Origin: JAAYEA01 sp012689325
GTDB lineage: Bacteria; Chloroflexota; Anaerolineae; JAAYEA01
NCBI GenBank assembly: GCA_036841525.1
Contig: DAITVZ010000004.1
Coordinates: forward strand, 1-64,000
Direction of reading: 5' to 3'
DNA length: 64,000 nt
Positions within the stretch are counted from its first letter, which is position 1. Every line of letters starts with the position of its first letter. Below, piece after piece: positions 1 to 8,435 of this stretch. The notes under the pieces are model-generated. The model made no database searches. It was not told the DNA's origin and worked only from the letters and a program-made list of their open reading frames with translations. The position numbers and the translations under genes were made by a program.

Positions 1-1122
1 GGTCTTGGTCGACGCATGCCAGAAGAGGATTTCCTGGCCGCTTGGATCGATGCTCGCCACTGCGTCTTCCGCTGCCGGCGCAGGTTCGCCCAGGGTGACG
101 CCGGTCTTGATGCTGCCATCCTTCAGGCCGGCCGCGATCTCCTGCAGGCGCGTCTTCACGTCCGCCGGAATCGCACTGTCAGCCTCGTGGAAGTCAGCCA
201 GGCCGACGCCATCATTGGCGGCCTCGAACAACACCGTGCCACCCTCAAAGGTTCCGTCCACTGCGGACTTGATGGCGCCATACACGCTATTGTCCACTCG
301 CTTCATGGCGCTGGAGAGGAGCTTATCCGCGCCCGCCGCCGCGCCATTCTTGAACGTAGTCAGGTACTCGTCCTGGTCGACGCCAATGACCCAGGCGCCT
401 GTCTGCGCCGCACCCTGGATGCCACCCGAGCCTGTCGGCCCGCCGGCGCCAAAGATCACGTCCGCGCCCTGATCCATCATCGTGGCCGCGGTCTCGCCGC
501 CCCACTGCGGGTCGGTAAAGCCGGTGGCCAGGCCGCCGGGGTGATACGCGCCCAGGGTCTTGATATTGGGGTTGATGTACTTGGCGCCGTTCTCATAGCC
601 CTCGCGGAAATAGACCACTGGCGGCACCACATCGGTGCCATAGACGCCGCCCACGATCCCGCTCTTGCTCATCAGGGCCGCCAGAGCGCCGGCCAGGAAG
701 CCCGACTGGTCCTCGTTGAAGACCAGGCCCGCCAGGTTGGGCAGTTGCTCGTTGTACCACTGGTCCGTGCCGATAAAGAACACGTCGGGGTACTTTTTCG
801 CGGCATCGTTGGTGGCCTGAGCCATGGCAAAGCCGGAGGTCACGATCACCTTGACGCCCTCGGACACGAAGGAATCCACGTTCGGGATATAGTCCTTGGC
901 GTCCTGGGTCTCGATGTAACCCCGGCAATCCTCCGAGAGCTTGAGCTCATCGGCGGCCTGCTTGGTGGCATTCCATGCCGCCTCGTTAAAGCTCTTGTCG
1001 TCCACCTCACCGACATCGGTGACCAGGCCAATGCGGAAATCACACTCTTTGCTCCCGCACCCGGCCATCAGTGGCGTCAGCGCCACGATGGCAATGATGA
1101 CCCACAAAAGCGTCCGTTTCAT
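1..1122 (-). CDS. BMP-family substrate-binding lipoprotein, cut by window edge; possible fusion to a family-1 SBP
   Basis: The frame starts at ATG 1122, with AGGAGG upstream, and is open through base 1, so 374 residues are visible and the C-terminus is missing. A signal peptide with lipobox LMAGC (Cys22) is followed by a PBP1-type periplasmic-binding domain: the early motif GLVTDVGEVDDKSFN and the later GTDQWYNEQLP are typical of basic membrane protein (BMP/Med) lipoproteins. These bind nucleosides or related ligands for ABC uptake. The BMP fold appears complete by about residue 350 (GLKDGSIKTG). After an Ala/Glu/Pro spacer the frame continues into DPSGQEILFWHAST. That looks like the first strand of a family-1 extracellular solute-binding protein (compare ITLWHSWKES near the start of the SBP at 20499-21698). 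A two-domain binding protein is therefore possible, but only about 15 residues support it. The transporter partners lie outside the window. Confidence 0.85.
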   Translation of the reverse strand, partial: MKRTLLWVIIAIVALTPLMAGCGSKECDFRIGLVTDVGEVDDKSFNEAAWNATKQAADELKLSEDCRGYIETQDAKDYIPNVDSFVSEGVKVIVTSGFAMAQATNDAAKKYPDVFFIGTDQWYNEQLPNLAGLVFNEDQSGFLAGALAALMSKSGIVGGVYGTDVVPPVVYFREGYENGAKYINPNIKTLGAYHPGGLATGFTDPQWGGETAATMMDQGADVIFGAGGPTGSGGIQGAAQTGAWVIGVDQDEYLTTFKNGAAAGADKLLSSAMKRVDNSVYGAIKSAVDGTFEGGTVLFEAANDGVGLADFHEADSAIPADVKTRLQEIAAGLKDGSIKTGVTLGEPAPAAEDAVASIDPSGQEILFWHASTKT

Positions 1123-1194
1123 ACCGTTTTTCCTCCTAGACTTCCGTGCCTCATGTGATAGGATCGTCCCTAGCCCGAGCAATCCCTCGCCCCC

Positions 1195-1223
1195 CTTATA
1201 TCACAAATCGCCCGCGATGTCAA
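1195..1223 (-). promoter_or_regulatory. Sigma-70-like promoter for the BMP lipoprotein gene
   Basis: On the minus strand TTGACA (1223-1218) and TATAAG (1200-1195) are separated by 17 bases, pointing at the BMP gene that starts at 1122. This lies between the end of the GH1 gene (1250) and the BMP start, so the BMP gene is probably its own transcription unit. Confidence 0.7.
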
Positions 1224-1249
1224 TGTGCGGCCCTTGCTTTTCGACCGCC

Positions 1250-2551
1250 TCAGGATAGCCCCTCGCGCTCCAACATGTCCGGGGTGACGCCGTTCTCGCG
1301 GCAGATGGCCGCGTATAGCTCGCCGCTGCGGCGCAGTCGCCGCTCGCCGGTCCGCGGATCCAGGGCCGCCAGCCCAAACCGCAAAGCCCACCCATCGCAC
1401 CATTCGAAATTGTCGGTCAGCGACCAGTGATAGACGCCGCGCACGGGCACCCCTTCGCCGATGGCGCGGTGCACCTGCGCCAGGTGCGTCAACAGGAAGC
1501 GGGGGCGCTGGTCGTCGTCGGCGTCGGGCAGCCCGAACTCGGTGACATAGATGGGCACGCCGTAGCGATTCACCTTCTTGAGCGCCCGATACAGCCCTTC
1601 CGGATAGACCTCGCCATACGCGCCCTCGCGGCCTGCGTCGCTGACCTCGGCGCCCGGCGCGGGGAAGCGGCGCGTCAGGAGCTTCTGGCGCGAGTCAAAG
1701 GCCACCATGTCCCGGGTGTAATAGTTGAGGCCGATAAAGTCCAGGCTATGCGCCAGCGCATCGTCCCGCTTGACGGAGAAGGGCAATCGCCCCGTCTTGA
1801 GGGCGTGCAGGGTCCACTCGTTGAAGGCGCGATCCATCAGCCAGGCGGCTAGCCGGTCGCCCGGCGCCTGTGGGTTGGCCGGGTCAAAGAGGCGGACGTT
1901 CTTCACCAGGCCCACCTCGGCGTAGAGCTGCGCCGCATGCACCGCCCGGTATGCGGCGACGTGCCCCCGCAGCATGTTCTTCAATACGGCCAGCGCCTCG
2001 CGCGGGCTGCGATGCCCTGGCGCGTGGATGCCCAGGAGATAAGCCTCCGCCGCATAGACCGCAGGCTCGTTGATGGTGCACCAGAGTTGCACCAGGTCGC
2101 CCAGTTCCTCCGCCACATAGCGCGCGTACTTGGCAAAGCGCTCCACGATCAATGGGTTGGTCCAGCCGCCCTGCCGGGCCATCCACAGGGGCGTGGTAAA
2201 GTGGTGCAGCGTGACCATCGGCTCGATGCCGCGCTCGCGCAGGCCGCCAAGCATCTGCCGATAGCGCGCAATGGCTTCCGGGTCAAAGGCGTCTTGCTCC
2301 GGCTCGATGCGGCTCCACTCCACCGACAGGCGATGCGTGTTCTGCCCCAGCTCTCGCATCAGGTCGAAATCGCGCTCGGCCTCCCGCCACCAGCCGCAGG
2401 CCGCGCCGCTGCGATCGCCGTGCCAGATGGCCCCGGGCTGTTGCTCAAAGGCCCACCAATCGTTGTTGTGGTTATCGCCCTCCACCTGATGCGCCGAGGT
2501 CGCGGTGCCCCACAGAAAACCTCCGGGAAGTCGCAGCCTATCGTTGCCCAA
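1250..2551 (-). CDS. GH1 family beta-glycosidase (beta-glucosidase-like)
   Basis: This is a retaining glycosidase of 433 residues, close to the usual GH1 length of about 440-450. It starts with the family hallmark LPGGFLWGTATSAHQVEG. The acid/base Glu lies in TINEP (about residue 162) and the nucleophile Glu in YVTEFG (about residue 338, a variant of the usual ITENG). A TTG start at 2551 is chosen because AAGGAGG lies 5-6 bases upstream and the encoded N-terminus matches the family; longer in-frame extensions run back into the preceding gene. No signal peptide is seen, so it probably acts in the cytoplasm on imported beta-linked di- or oligosaccharides. It begins 14 bases after the rarA-like gene and is probably cotranscribed with it. 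Confidence 0.9.
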   Translation of the reverse strand: MGNDRLRLPGGFLWGTATSAHQVEGDNHNNDWWAFEQQPGAIWHGDRSGAACGWWREAERDFDLMRELGQNTHRLSVEWSRIEPEQDAFDPEAIARYRQMLGGLRERGIEPMVTLHHFTTPLWMARQGGWTNPLIVERFAKYARYVAEELGDLVQLWCTINEPAVYAAEAYLLGIHAPGHRSPREALAVLKNMLRGHVAAYRAVHAAQLYAEVGLVKNVRLFDPANPQAPGDRLAAWLMDRAFNEWTLHALKTGRLPFSVKRDDALAHSLDFIGLNYYTRDMVAFDSRQKLLTRRFPAPGAEVSDAGREGAYGEVYPEGLYRALKKVNRYGVPIYVTEFGLPDADDDQRPRFLLTHLAQVHRAIGEGVPVRGVYHWSLTDNFEWCDGWALRFGLAALDPRTGERRLRRSGELYAAICRENGVTPDMLEREGLS

Positions 2552-2565
2552 GTTGCCTCCTTGCT

Positions 2566-4809
2566 CTACCGTTCCGCCCCGCGATACGCCACCACATAGG
2601 CCACCATCGTCTCCCAAGCCACCACTTGATCCAGCAACTTGCGCCCATAGAGCTGGCGCACCTGGTCGAGCTCGTCTGTTGAGAGGGCCGCCAGCAAGTG
2701 CTGGGCATAGGAGGGCCGTTCCCCGTCGAGCGCGGCGCCAAACCAACGCTCCAGCATGGCCCGGCTGATGCGCACCTGGCTCGCTTGCCGCTCGGTGGAA
2801 ACGGCCGCGCTCAGCCCCGCGCTTTCCAGGGCGGCGGCCAGGTCGCCCGCGTCCCAGTTGACCATCGGGTCATCGGCGGCGGCATAGATCGTTTCCTCGG
2901 CTTCCATCAACCGCTGGCGCGTCTGGGCCGCCAGCTCGCTCAGGTCCACCAGCTTGTAGAGGCGCTGGGTGTGGCGCGGCGTCACCTCGGCCAGGCTAAA
3001 GCGGCCGCGCGGGCCCAGTAGCGCCGCCAACATCGTCAGCGCCAGCCGCTTATCGGCAACGCGGGTCAGGGCGTTGCGCCCCACGATGGCCTCGAAGCGC
3101 AGGTCGCTCTCGCCCCGCTGCTCCAGGAGCGCCGGGAGTTGCTCCACCGCGCCCAGCAGGACGCGCGGCCGCTCCAGCTCGGACATCTGCGCCGCTTGCT
3201 GGCGCAGCGCCTCGGCGGCCCGCTCGTCGGCGGCCAGCGCCCACACGCCCCCCTCCGGCACGGTGCGCACCGCCTCCCAGGTGAGCAAGCCGCTTCCCGC
3301 GTTCAGGTCCAGCACCAGGTCGTGCCGTTGCAGCGCCAGCGGCTCAAAGACCCGCTCCCGCACCCGGGCCAGTTGCGCGCTGGTTCCGCTGATCACCCGC
3401 TGCAGCCAGCGATCCCGGGCGCGCGCCTCCGGCGAGGTGGTGAGCACCTCGGGCGGGGCCAGCGCTTCGCCTTCCAGCATGGCGGCCAACTGCGCCTCCC
3501 GCCGCCGCTCCACCGTCACCTTGATGGTCCGCTCGTAGCCCTGCTCCGACGGCTGATAAAAGACGTTGCCCTGCAGGCTCGCGGGCAGGTATTGCTGCGC
3601 TACCCAGTGATCCTGGTAAGCGTGAGGATAGAGGTAGCCGGCGCCGTGTCCAAAGCCTTCCTTATCGCGGCTGGCGTCCTTGAGGTGGGTGGGCACCTCC
3701 GCCTCCCATTCCTTCTCCACCGCCGCCAGGGCATCGAAGAAGGCCATCACCGAGTTGGACTTGGGCGCGGTGGCCAGGTAGAGCGCCGCCAGCCCCAGGT
3801 GAAAGCGCCCTTCCGGCAGCCCCACCCGATCAAAGGCCTCGGCGCAGGCCGTCACCCGGGCGATGGCGCCAGGGTCGGCCAGGCCGACGTCCTCCCCCGC
3901 AAAGATGAGCATGCGCCGAAAGATGAAACGCGGGTCCTCGCCGGCGTAGACCATCCGCGCCAGCCAGTACATGGCCGCATCGGGGTCCGAGCCGCGCAGG
4001 CTCTTGATAAAGGCCGAGATCGTGTCATAGTGGACGTCGCCCTCTTTGTCATAGAGCACCGCCCGCTGCTGGATCGACTCCTCGGCCACGGCCGTATCCA
4101 CCACGACGATGCCCTCGGCGTTGGGCGGCGTGGTCTCCACCGCCAGCTCGAGCGCGTTGAGCACGCTGCGGGCATCGCCGTTGGCCACGCCCACCAGGTG
4201 ATCCAGCGCCTCCGGCCGCAGCTCCACGCGCAGCTTGCCATAGCCCCGCTCTGGATCGGCGAGCGCCTGACGCGCCACCTGCCGCAGGTCGTCGGCGGTG
4301 AGCCGCCTGAGTTGAAAGACGCGGCTGCGGCTCACCAGCGGCGGGTTCACGGAAAAGTAGGGGTTCTCCGTCGTCGCGCCGATGAGGATGATGGTGCCGT
4401 TCTCCACCCAGGGGAGCAGGGCGTCTTGCTGCGCCTTGTTCCAGCGGTGGACCTCGTCCACAAAGAGCGTGGTGCGCTGGCCGTACATCCCCCGGCGCTC
4501 CTTGGCGCTCTTGATCGCCTCGCGAATCTCGGCCACGCCCGCCAGCACGGCGTTGATGGTGATAAAATGGCTCTTGGTGGTGTTGGCGATGACCATGGCC
4601 AGGGTGGTCTTGCCGGAGCCCGGCGGGCCGTAAAAGATCAGCGACGAGAGCTGGTCGGCCTGGATGGCGCGACGCAGCAGGCGGCCGGGCCCGACGATGT
4701 GCTCCTGGCCCACGTACTCGTCCAGCGTGCGCGGGCGCATGCGCGCCGCCAGCGGCTGCTCCTTTTCGAGTTGTTGCTGCATGCTGTGGTCAAAGATATC
4801 CTGGCTCAT
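2566..4809 (-). CDS. RarA/MgsA-like AAA+ ATPase with C-terminal methyltransferase-like extension
   Basis: This is a replication-associated recombination ATPase related to clamp-loader subunits. Walker A is GPPGSGKT at residues 61-68 and Walker B is LFVDEVHRWNK. The sensor/arginine-finger region GATTENPYFSVNPPLVSRS follows, and then the MgsA C-terminal region (YLYPHAYQDHWV). The RarA part ends near residue 445. The protein is 747 residues, about 300 longer than RarA. The extra part (about 465-720) carries LDLNAGSGLLTWEA, which resembles motif I of a Rossmann-fold SAM-dependent methyltransferase. The downstream acidic and catalytic motifs are not clear, so it may be a degenerate domain. RarA acts at stalled replication forks; the role of the extension is unknown. 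ATG 4809 is preceded by a promoter-like pair. Confidence 0.88.
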   Translation of the reverse strand: MSQDIFDHSMQQQLEKEQPLAARMRPRTLDEYVGQEHIVGPGRLLRRAIQADQLSSLIFYGPPGSGKTTLAMVIANTTKSHFITINAVLAGVAEIREAIKSAKERRGMYGQRTTLFVDEVHRWNKAQQDALLPWVENGTIILIGATTENPYFSVNPPLVSRSRVFQLRRLTADDLRQVARQALADPERGYGKLRVELRPEALDHLVGVANGDARSVLNALELAVETTPPNAEGIVVVDTAVAEESIQQRAVLYDKEGDVHYDTISAFIKSLRGSDPDAAMYWLARMVYAGEDPRFIFRRMLIFAGEDVGLADPGAIARVTACAEAFDRVGLPEGRFHLGLAALYLATAPKSNSVMAFFDALAAVEKEWEAEVPTHLKDASRDKEGFGHGAGYLYPHAYQDHWVAQQYLPASLQGNVFYQPSEQGYERTIKVTVERRREAQLAAMLEGEALAPPEVLTTSPEARARDRWLQRVISGTSAQLARVRERVFEPLALQRHDLVLDLNAGSGLLTWEAVRTVPEGGVWALAADERAAEALRQQAAQMSELERPRVLLGAVEQLPALLEQRGESDLRFEAIVGRNALTRVADKRLALTMLAALLGPRGRFSLAEVTPRHTQRLYKLVDLSELAAQTRQRLMEAEETIYAAADDPMVNWDAGDLAAALESAGLSAAVSTERQASQVRISRAMLERWFGAALDGERPSYAQHLLAALSTDELDQVRQLYGRKLLDQVVAWETMVAYVVAYRGAER

Positions 4810-4842
4810 GGTGGCTTTCGTCGCGAAGGGTTAGTCACCGCG

Positions 4843-4871
4843 ATTATAGCCGCAAGCGGGCCGACCGCAAA
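4843..4871 (-). promoter_or_regulatory. Promoter for the rarA-like / GH1 unit
   Basis: On the minus strand TTTGCG (4871-4866) and TATAAT (4848-4843) are separated by 17 bases, 34 bases upstream of the rarA-like ATG. The -10 is consensus; the -35 is weak. Confidence 0.5.
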
Positions 4872-4882
4872 CTGTGCCGCAG

Positions 4883-4911
4883 TTGACAAGGTACATCGCT
4901 CAACCTATAGT
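4883..4911 (+). promoter_or_regulatory. Promoter for the glycosyltransferase gene
   Basis: TTGACA (4883-4888) and TATAGT (4906-4911) are spaced 17 bases apart and point rightward. They are divergent from the rarA-like promoter and would give a leader of about 120 bases before the start at 5040. Confidence 0.65.
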
Positions 4912-5039
4912 GTGCGTAGGACATTTGGCACGGTCTTGGCGGTATGGGGCAGGCTGACGAGCGCGCTAGCTGATTGGTGTTCCCTGGGGTTGGCAGTCCG
5001 ATGCCGGCGAAATCCTTGATAGCGAGGGGCGGTCATATC

Positions 5040-6977
5040 ATGAGCAACGTGGCAATCCGCCGGGATCGGTGGGAGGCTCTGGGGGTGGCCGCCATCCTCA
5101 TCCTGGCGGCCTGGCTGCGACTGGGCTGGCCGGGTGCATATTCCTTCGGCTATGACGAGGCGCGCCTCAGCCTCATGTCGCTCGAGATGGCCCGGCAAGG
5201 CCAGGCCGCCCGTTTGGGCATGACCTCCTCCACCGGCATCCCTAACCTCCCCGGCGCGGTCTGGCTCTTGGCCCTCCCCTTCCGGCTCACCAGCGACCCG
5301 CTTGGGGTCACGCTGGGCGTGGGGGCGCTGGGGCTGCTGGCCGTCGTGGGCGCGTGGTGGCTGGCGCGGCGCGCCTGGGGCGCCTGGGCCGGGTTGGGGG
5401 CCGCGCTGGCCTTTGCCACCGCGCCCTATGCCGTCCTGTATTCTCGCGCCATCTGGGCGCAGGACCTGCTGCCGCCGCTGGCGGTCCTGTGGGCGGTGGC
5501 CGCCGTGCTCGGCATCGGGGGGGGCAAGGGCTGGGCGCTGGCGTTGCACGTCTTGATCGCGGGTTTCGCCTTCCAGGTGCATTATGCCGGCATCACCCTG
5601 TTGCCGGCCACCGCCTGGCTGGTCCTGCGCTTTCGCCTCTGGCGCCGCTGGCCCAGCCTCCTCATTGGCGGGGCGCTGGCCGCGCTCTGCGCCTGGCCCT
5701 ACGTGCGCACGATCCTCTGCTGCGCGCCGCCGGTGCGCGCCGCCTGGGAGACGTTCCTACATCAGCCGTCGCAAACCGATCTCACCGCCTGGCGGCAACT
5801 GGGCGAGATGGCCATCGGCGCCAACTGGACCTGGCTGCCGCTTGGGCCAGCGTGGCGCTGGCCGCCGGTCGCCGCGGGAGCCATGGGCGCGGCCAGCGTC
5901 ATCATGGGCGCGCTGGCGCTGCTCAGCCTGGCGACGCTGCTCGTTGCCATCTGGCGCGATCGCCGAACAGAGGCCGACGCGCGGGTCGTGCTGACGGCGC
6001 TGCTGCCGGTCTGGGCGCTGGCCGGGCCGCTGGCCTTCACCCGCCACAGCTCGCCCGCGTATCATCAGTACCAGTTGGCCGCCCTCCCCGCCGTGTTCAT
6101 CGCACTGGGCGTCCTCTTCGCCCGTCCAATGCGTGGCTGGCGCGCGGCCCTCGCCGCTCTTCTGGTGGCCGCCGCCCTCATCCAGGCGGCGCCGGTGGCG
6201 CAGGCCTTGAGCGCGGTTGCGGCCAGGCTCTCGCCCGGCGGATGGGGCACGCCGCTGGGCTATCCGCGGGCGGCGGCGCAGGCGCTGCAGGATGGCGGGC
6301 GGGTCATCGCGCACGGCTATAGCGACCAGGCTGAGGTGGATGCCGATGCGGCGGGCTTCCGGGTGCTTTTCTGGGGCTACCCCGCGCAGGTGGTGGATGG
6401 GCGCGCGGCGTTGCTGCTCCCTGCCGCGGACCCTGCCCAGCCGCCGCACCTGCTGATGACCTTTGCGGCGTTGCCGGCCTGGGGCGAATTGGCCGCCAGC
6501 GGCGCAGAGGGCGCGGTGACGAGTTACCCCCGCCGGGAGGGCGAGCCGCCCTATATGGCTTTCACCGTGCAGGGCCTGGACGCGAGCGGCTATCACTCCC
6601 TCGAGCCGTTGCGCTTGGCCAATGGGGCTGAGTTGGCCGGCTGGCGCGCGCGCATGGTGGGGGGCAAATGGCGCCTCTCGTGCCTCTGGCGGATCGTCGG
6701 GCCGCTGCCGGAGGGACGCTACCACCAGTTCAACCACCTGCGCGCGGCGCCTGAGGGCGAGCCGCTCGCCATCCAGGACGCGCCGGTCTCCTCGGCGGCC
6801 TGGCAGATCGGGGACACCCTGATCACCTGGGCCGATTTCGAGCCGCCCCAGGGCTCTGGGCCGTTCTGGGTGGACGTGGGCATGTACAGCTATCCGCAGA
6901 TGGAGCGCAGCCCCGTCCTCGGCCGCCCGGGCGATCCCCTCGCGCCGATTCGCCTGGGGCCGGTCAAGGTGGAGTGA
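5040..6977 (+). CDS. Membrane glycosyltransferase of the GT39 (PMT/ArnT-like) type
   Basis: This is a 645-residue polytopic membrane protein. The first helix is followed by YSFGYDEARLSLMSLEMA; an acidic DE pair in the first extracytoplasmic loop is the catalytic hallmark of GT-C enzymes (GT39/ArnT-like). About ten hydrophobic segments follow up to roughly residue 400. After them comes a soluble C-terminal domain of about 230 residues, rich in Trp and beta-strand-like segments. Such enzymes transfer sugar from a lipid-phosphate donor on the outer face of the membrane. The acceptor is unknown. ATG 5040 is chosen because the residues after it read directly into the first membrane helix; a start 22 codons upstream is also possible. 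It is monocistronic by spacing. Confidence 0.75.
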   Translation: MSNVAIRRDRWEALGVAAILILAAWLRLGWPGAYSFGYDEARLSLMSLEMARQGQAARLGMTSSTGIPNLPGAVWLLALPFRLTSDPLGVTLGVGALGLLAVVGAWWLARRAWGAWAGLGAALAFATAPYAVLYSRAIWAQDLLPPLAVLWAVAAVLGIGGGKGWALALHVLIAGFAFQVHYAGITLLPATAWLVLRFRLWRRWPSLLIGGALAALCAWPYVRTILCCAPPVRAAWETFLHQPSQTDLTAWRQLGEMAIGANWTWLPLGPAWRWPPVAAGAMGAASVIMGALALLSLATLLVAIWRDRRTEADARVVLTALLPVWALAGPLAFTRHSSPAYHQYQLAALPAVFIALGVLFARPMRGWRAALAALLVAAALIQAAPVAQALSAVAARLSPGGWGTPLGYPRAAAQALQDGGRVIAHGYSDQAEVDADAAGFRVLFWGYPAQVVDGRAALLLPAADPAQPPHLLMTFAALPAWGELAASGAEGAVTSYPRREGEPPYMAFTVQGLDASGYHSLEPLRLANGAELAGWRARMVGGKWRLSCLWRIVGPLPEGRYHQFNHLRAAPEGEPLAIQDAPVSSAAWQIGDTLITWADFEPPQGSGPFWVDVGMYSYPQMERSPVLGRPGDPLAPIRLGPVKVE

Positions 6978-7009
6978 GAGGCGCATTGGACGCTGGGCAG
7001 GTCGACCTT

Positions 7010-7039
7010 TTGGCGCTTGGGCGCGAAACGGCCTATACT
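7010..7039 (+). promoter_or_regulatory. Promoter for the Gfo/Idh/MocA gene
   Basis: TTGGCG (7010-7015) and TATACT (7034-7039) are 18 bases apart, about 54 bases before the ATG at 7093. The gene has a strong TAGGAGG ribosome-binding site. Confidence 0.55.
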
Positions 7040-7092
7040 GGCAGTACACCTTATCGGTTCCGGCTATCGCGATCACCATAGGAGGCTCTAGC

Positions 7093-8241
7093 ATGGATGT
7101 TGTTCGTTTCGGGATCATCGGCGTAGGCGGGATGGGCACCGGTCACGCCCGCAACATGCCCAAGATCGAGGAGGTCCGGCTGACCGCCGTGGCCGATACC
7201 GACCCCACCGCGCTCAAGACGGCGGTGGACAACTTTGACGTGCCCGGCTTTCCCAACGCCACCGCGCTGATCAATAGCGGCCTGGTGGACGCGGTGATCA
7301 TCGCCACGCCGCACTATTTCCACCCCATCATTGCCGTCGAGGCGATGAAGGCCGGGCTGCACGTCATCAGCGAAAAGCCCATGGCCGTGCAGGTCTCGCA
7401 GGCGGATGAGATGATCCGCGTGGCCAAAGAGACGGGCCGGGTCTTTGGCGTGATGTTCAACGTGCGCAGCGTGCCCGCCGCGCAGGCCGCCAAGAAGCTG
7501 ATCCGCGAGGGTCGGCTGGGCGAGATCTATCGCACCCTCCACGTCGCCGCCTATTTTCGCAGCCAGGCCTATTATGACTCGGCCACCTGGCGCGCTACCT
7601 GGAAGGGCGAAGGCGGCGGCGTGATCATGAACCAGGGGCCGCATGGGCTGGACCTCTTTACCTGGCTGGGGGGCATGCCCTCCCGGGTCTTGGGCCGCAC
7701 CATGACCCGCCAGCATCGCATCGAGGTGGAGGACGAGGCCTCGGCCATGCTGGAATACCCCAACGGCGCGACGGGCTATATCCACCAGAGCGTCAACGAG
7801 ATGCCTGGCTTTAGCCGCATCGAGATCTGCGGCGAGTACGGCAAGCTCGTGCTGGAAGATGACAAGTTGCGCTTTTGGGAGGTGCCCCAGGGCGTGCGCG
7901 GCTATTCAGATTCCACCGACCAGATGTGGGGCAGCCCCGAGACCCGCGAGGTGCCCGTCGAGATCGAGCCGCGCGAGTTCGGCCACGCTGCCATCGTGCG
8001 CAACGTCGCCAATGCCATCATGCACGGCGAGCCGCTGATCTCCCCCGGGGCAGAGGCGATTCTGGGGCTGGAAGTGGCCAACGCCATGTGGCTCTCCGCG
8101 GACCGGGGCGGCCAGTGGGTGGACGTGCCGGTGGACCGCGCCGCCTTTGACGCCTTCCTGGAGCGGAAGAAAGCCGCCTCCAAGGACAAAAACGCCGCCG
8201 GCCCCGTCAGGCGCATCACCGATCCGCGCTTTGCCAAGTAG
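7093..8241 (+). CDS. Gfo/Idh/MocA family NAD(P)-dependent oxidoreductase
   Basis: This 382-residue protein has an N-terminal Rossmann fold (GIIGVGGMGTGHARN) and the family motif SEKPMAV. A C-terminal alpha/beta dehydrogenase domain includes GGGVIMNQGPHGLDLFTWLGG, which carries the conserved substrate-side His and Asp. These enzymes oxidise or epimerise sugars, inositols or their derivatives. The specific substrate cannot be read from the sequence; neighbouring glycosidases make a sugar plausible. No signal peptide is present, so it is cytoplasmic. It has its own promoter and terminator and is therefore a single-gene unit. Confidence 0.9.
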   Translation: MDVVRFGIIGVGGMGTGHARNMPKIEEVRLTAVADTDPTALKTAVDNFDVPGFPNATALINSGLVDAVIIATPHYFHPIIAVEAMKAGLHVISEKPMAVQVSQADEMIRVAKETGRVFGVMFNVRSVPAAQAAKKLIREGRLGEIYRTLHVAAYFRSQAYYDSATWRATWKGEGGGVIMNQGPHGLDLFTWLGGMPSRVLGRTMTRQHRIEVEDEASAMLEYPNGATGYIHQSVNEMPGFSRIEICGEYGKLVLEDDKLRFWEVPQGVRGYSDSTDQMWGSPETREVPVEIEPREFGHAAIVRNVANAIMHGEPLISPGAEAILGLEVANAMWLSADRGGQWVDVPVDRAAFDAFLERKKAASKDKNAAGPVRRITDPRFAK

Positions 8242-8253
8242 CTGGAACCTATC

Positions 8254-8296
8254 GCGAATAGCCCAGTCTTTTTTCAAGAATGGGCTATTCGCTTTT
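8254..8296 (+). terminator. Intrinsic terminator after the Gfo/Idh/MocA gene
   Basis: A perfect 12-base stem (8254-8265 with 8281-8292) is followed by TTTT. Its right arm directly abuts the -35 of the next promoter. Confidence 0.8.
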
Positions 8297-8297
8297 G

Positions 8298-8326
8298 TTG
8301 CAGAATTTCAACATCTATGCTATAAT
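8298..8326 (+). promoter_or_regulatory. Strong promoter for the PA14-domain gene
   Basis: TTGCAG (8298-8303) and TATAAT (8321-8326) are separated by 17 bases. Transcription would start near 8333 and give a leader of about 100 bases. Confidence 0.75.
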
Positions 8327-8332
8327 AAGCGG

Positions 8333-8435
8333 CGAGGCTAGGTTGCAGGCTAGCGGGGATGCTCGGCATGGGGCCGATTGGCATGCCGCGCGATCCCGAT
8401 GTTTGGGCCCTTGGCGCAAAAAGGAGGACAAAAAC
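8333..8435 (+). promoter_or_regulatory. Structured 5' leader of the PA14-domain gene
   Basis: The roughly 100-base leader can fold into at least two hairpins: GCTAG/CTAGC near 8340, and a 7-base stem CGGCATG/CATGCCG with an 11-base loop near 8373-8397. The ribosome-binding site AAGGAGG follows at 8421. I could not match it to a known riboswitch class. Confidence 0.4.

Noticed and set aside
1155..1182. A nearer promoter for the BMP gene (TTGCTC / TATCAC)
   Set aside because: Both hexamers are weak compared with the TTGACA/TATAAG pair at 1195-1223.
2552..2746. An N-terminal extension of the GH1 protein back to 2746
   Set aside because: It lies inside the 3' end of the rarA-like gene in another frame, encodes low-complexity Arg/Gly/Ala sequence, and the TTG at 2551 has an ideal ribosome-binding site and family-like N-terminus.
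8327..8435. A cyclic-di-GMP or other known riboswitch in the leader of the PA14 gene
   Set aside because: Two hairpins are present but conserved riboswitch core bases (for example the GEMM motif) were not found; kept only as an unclassified structured leader.
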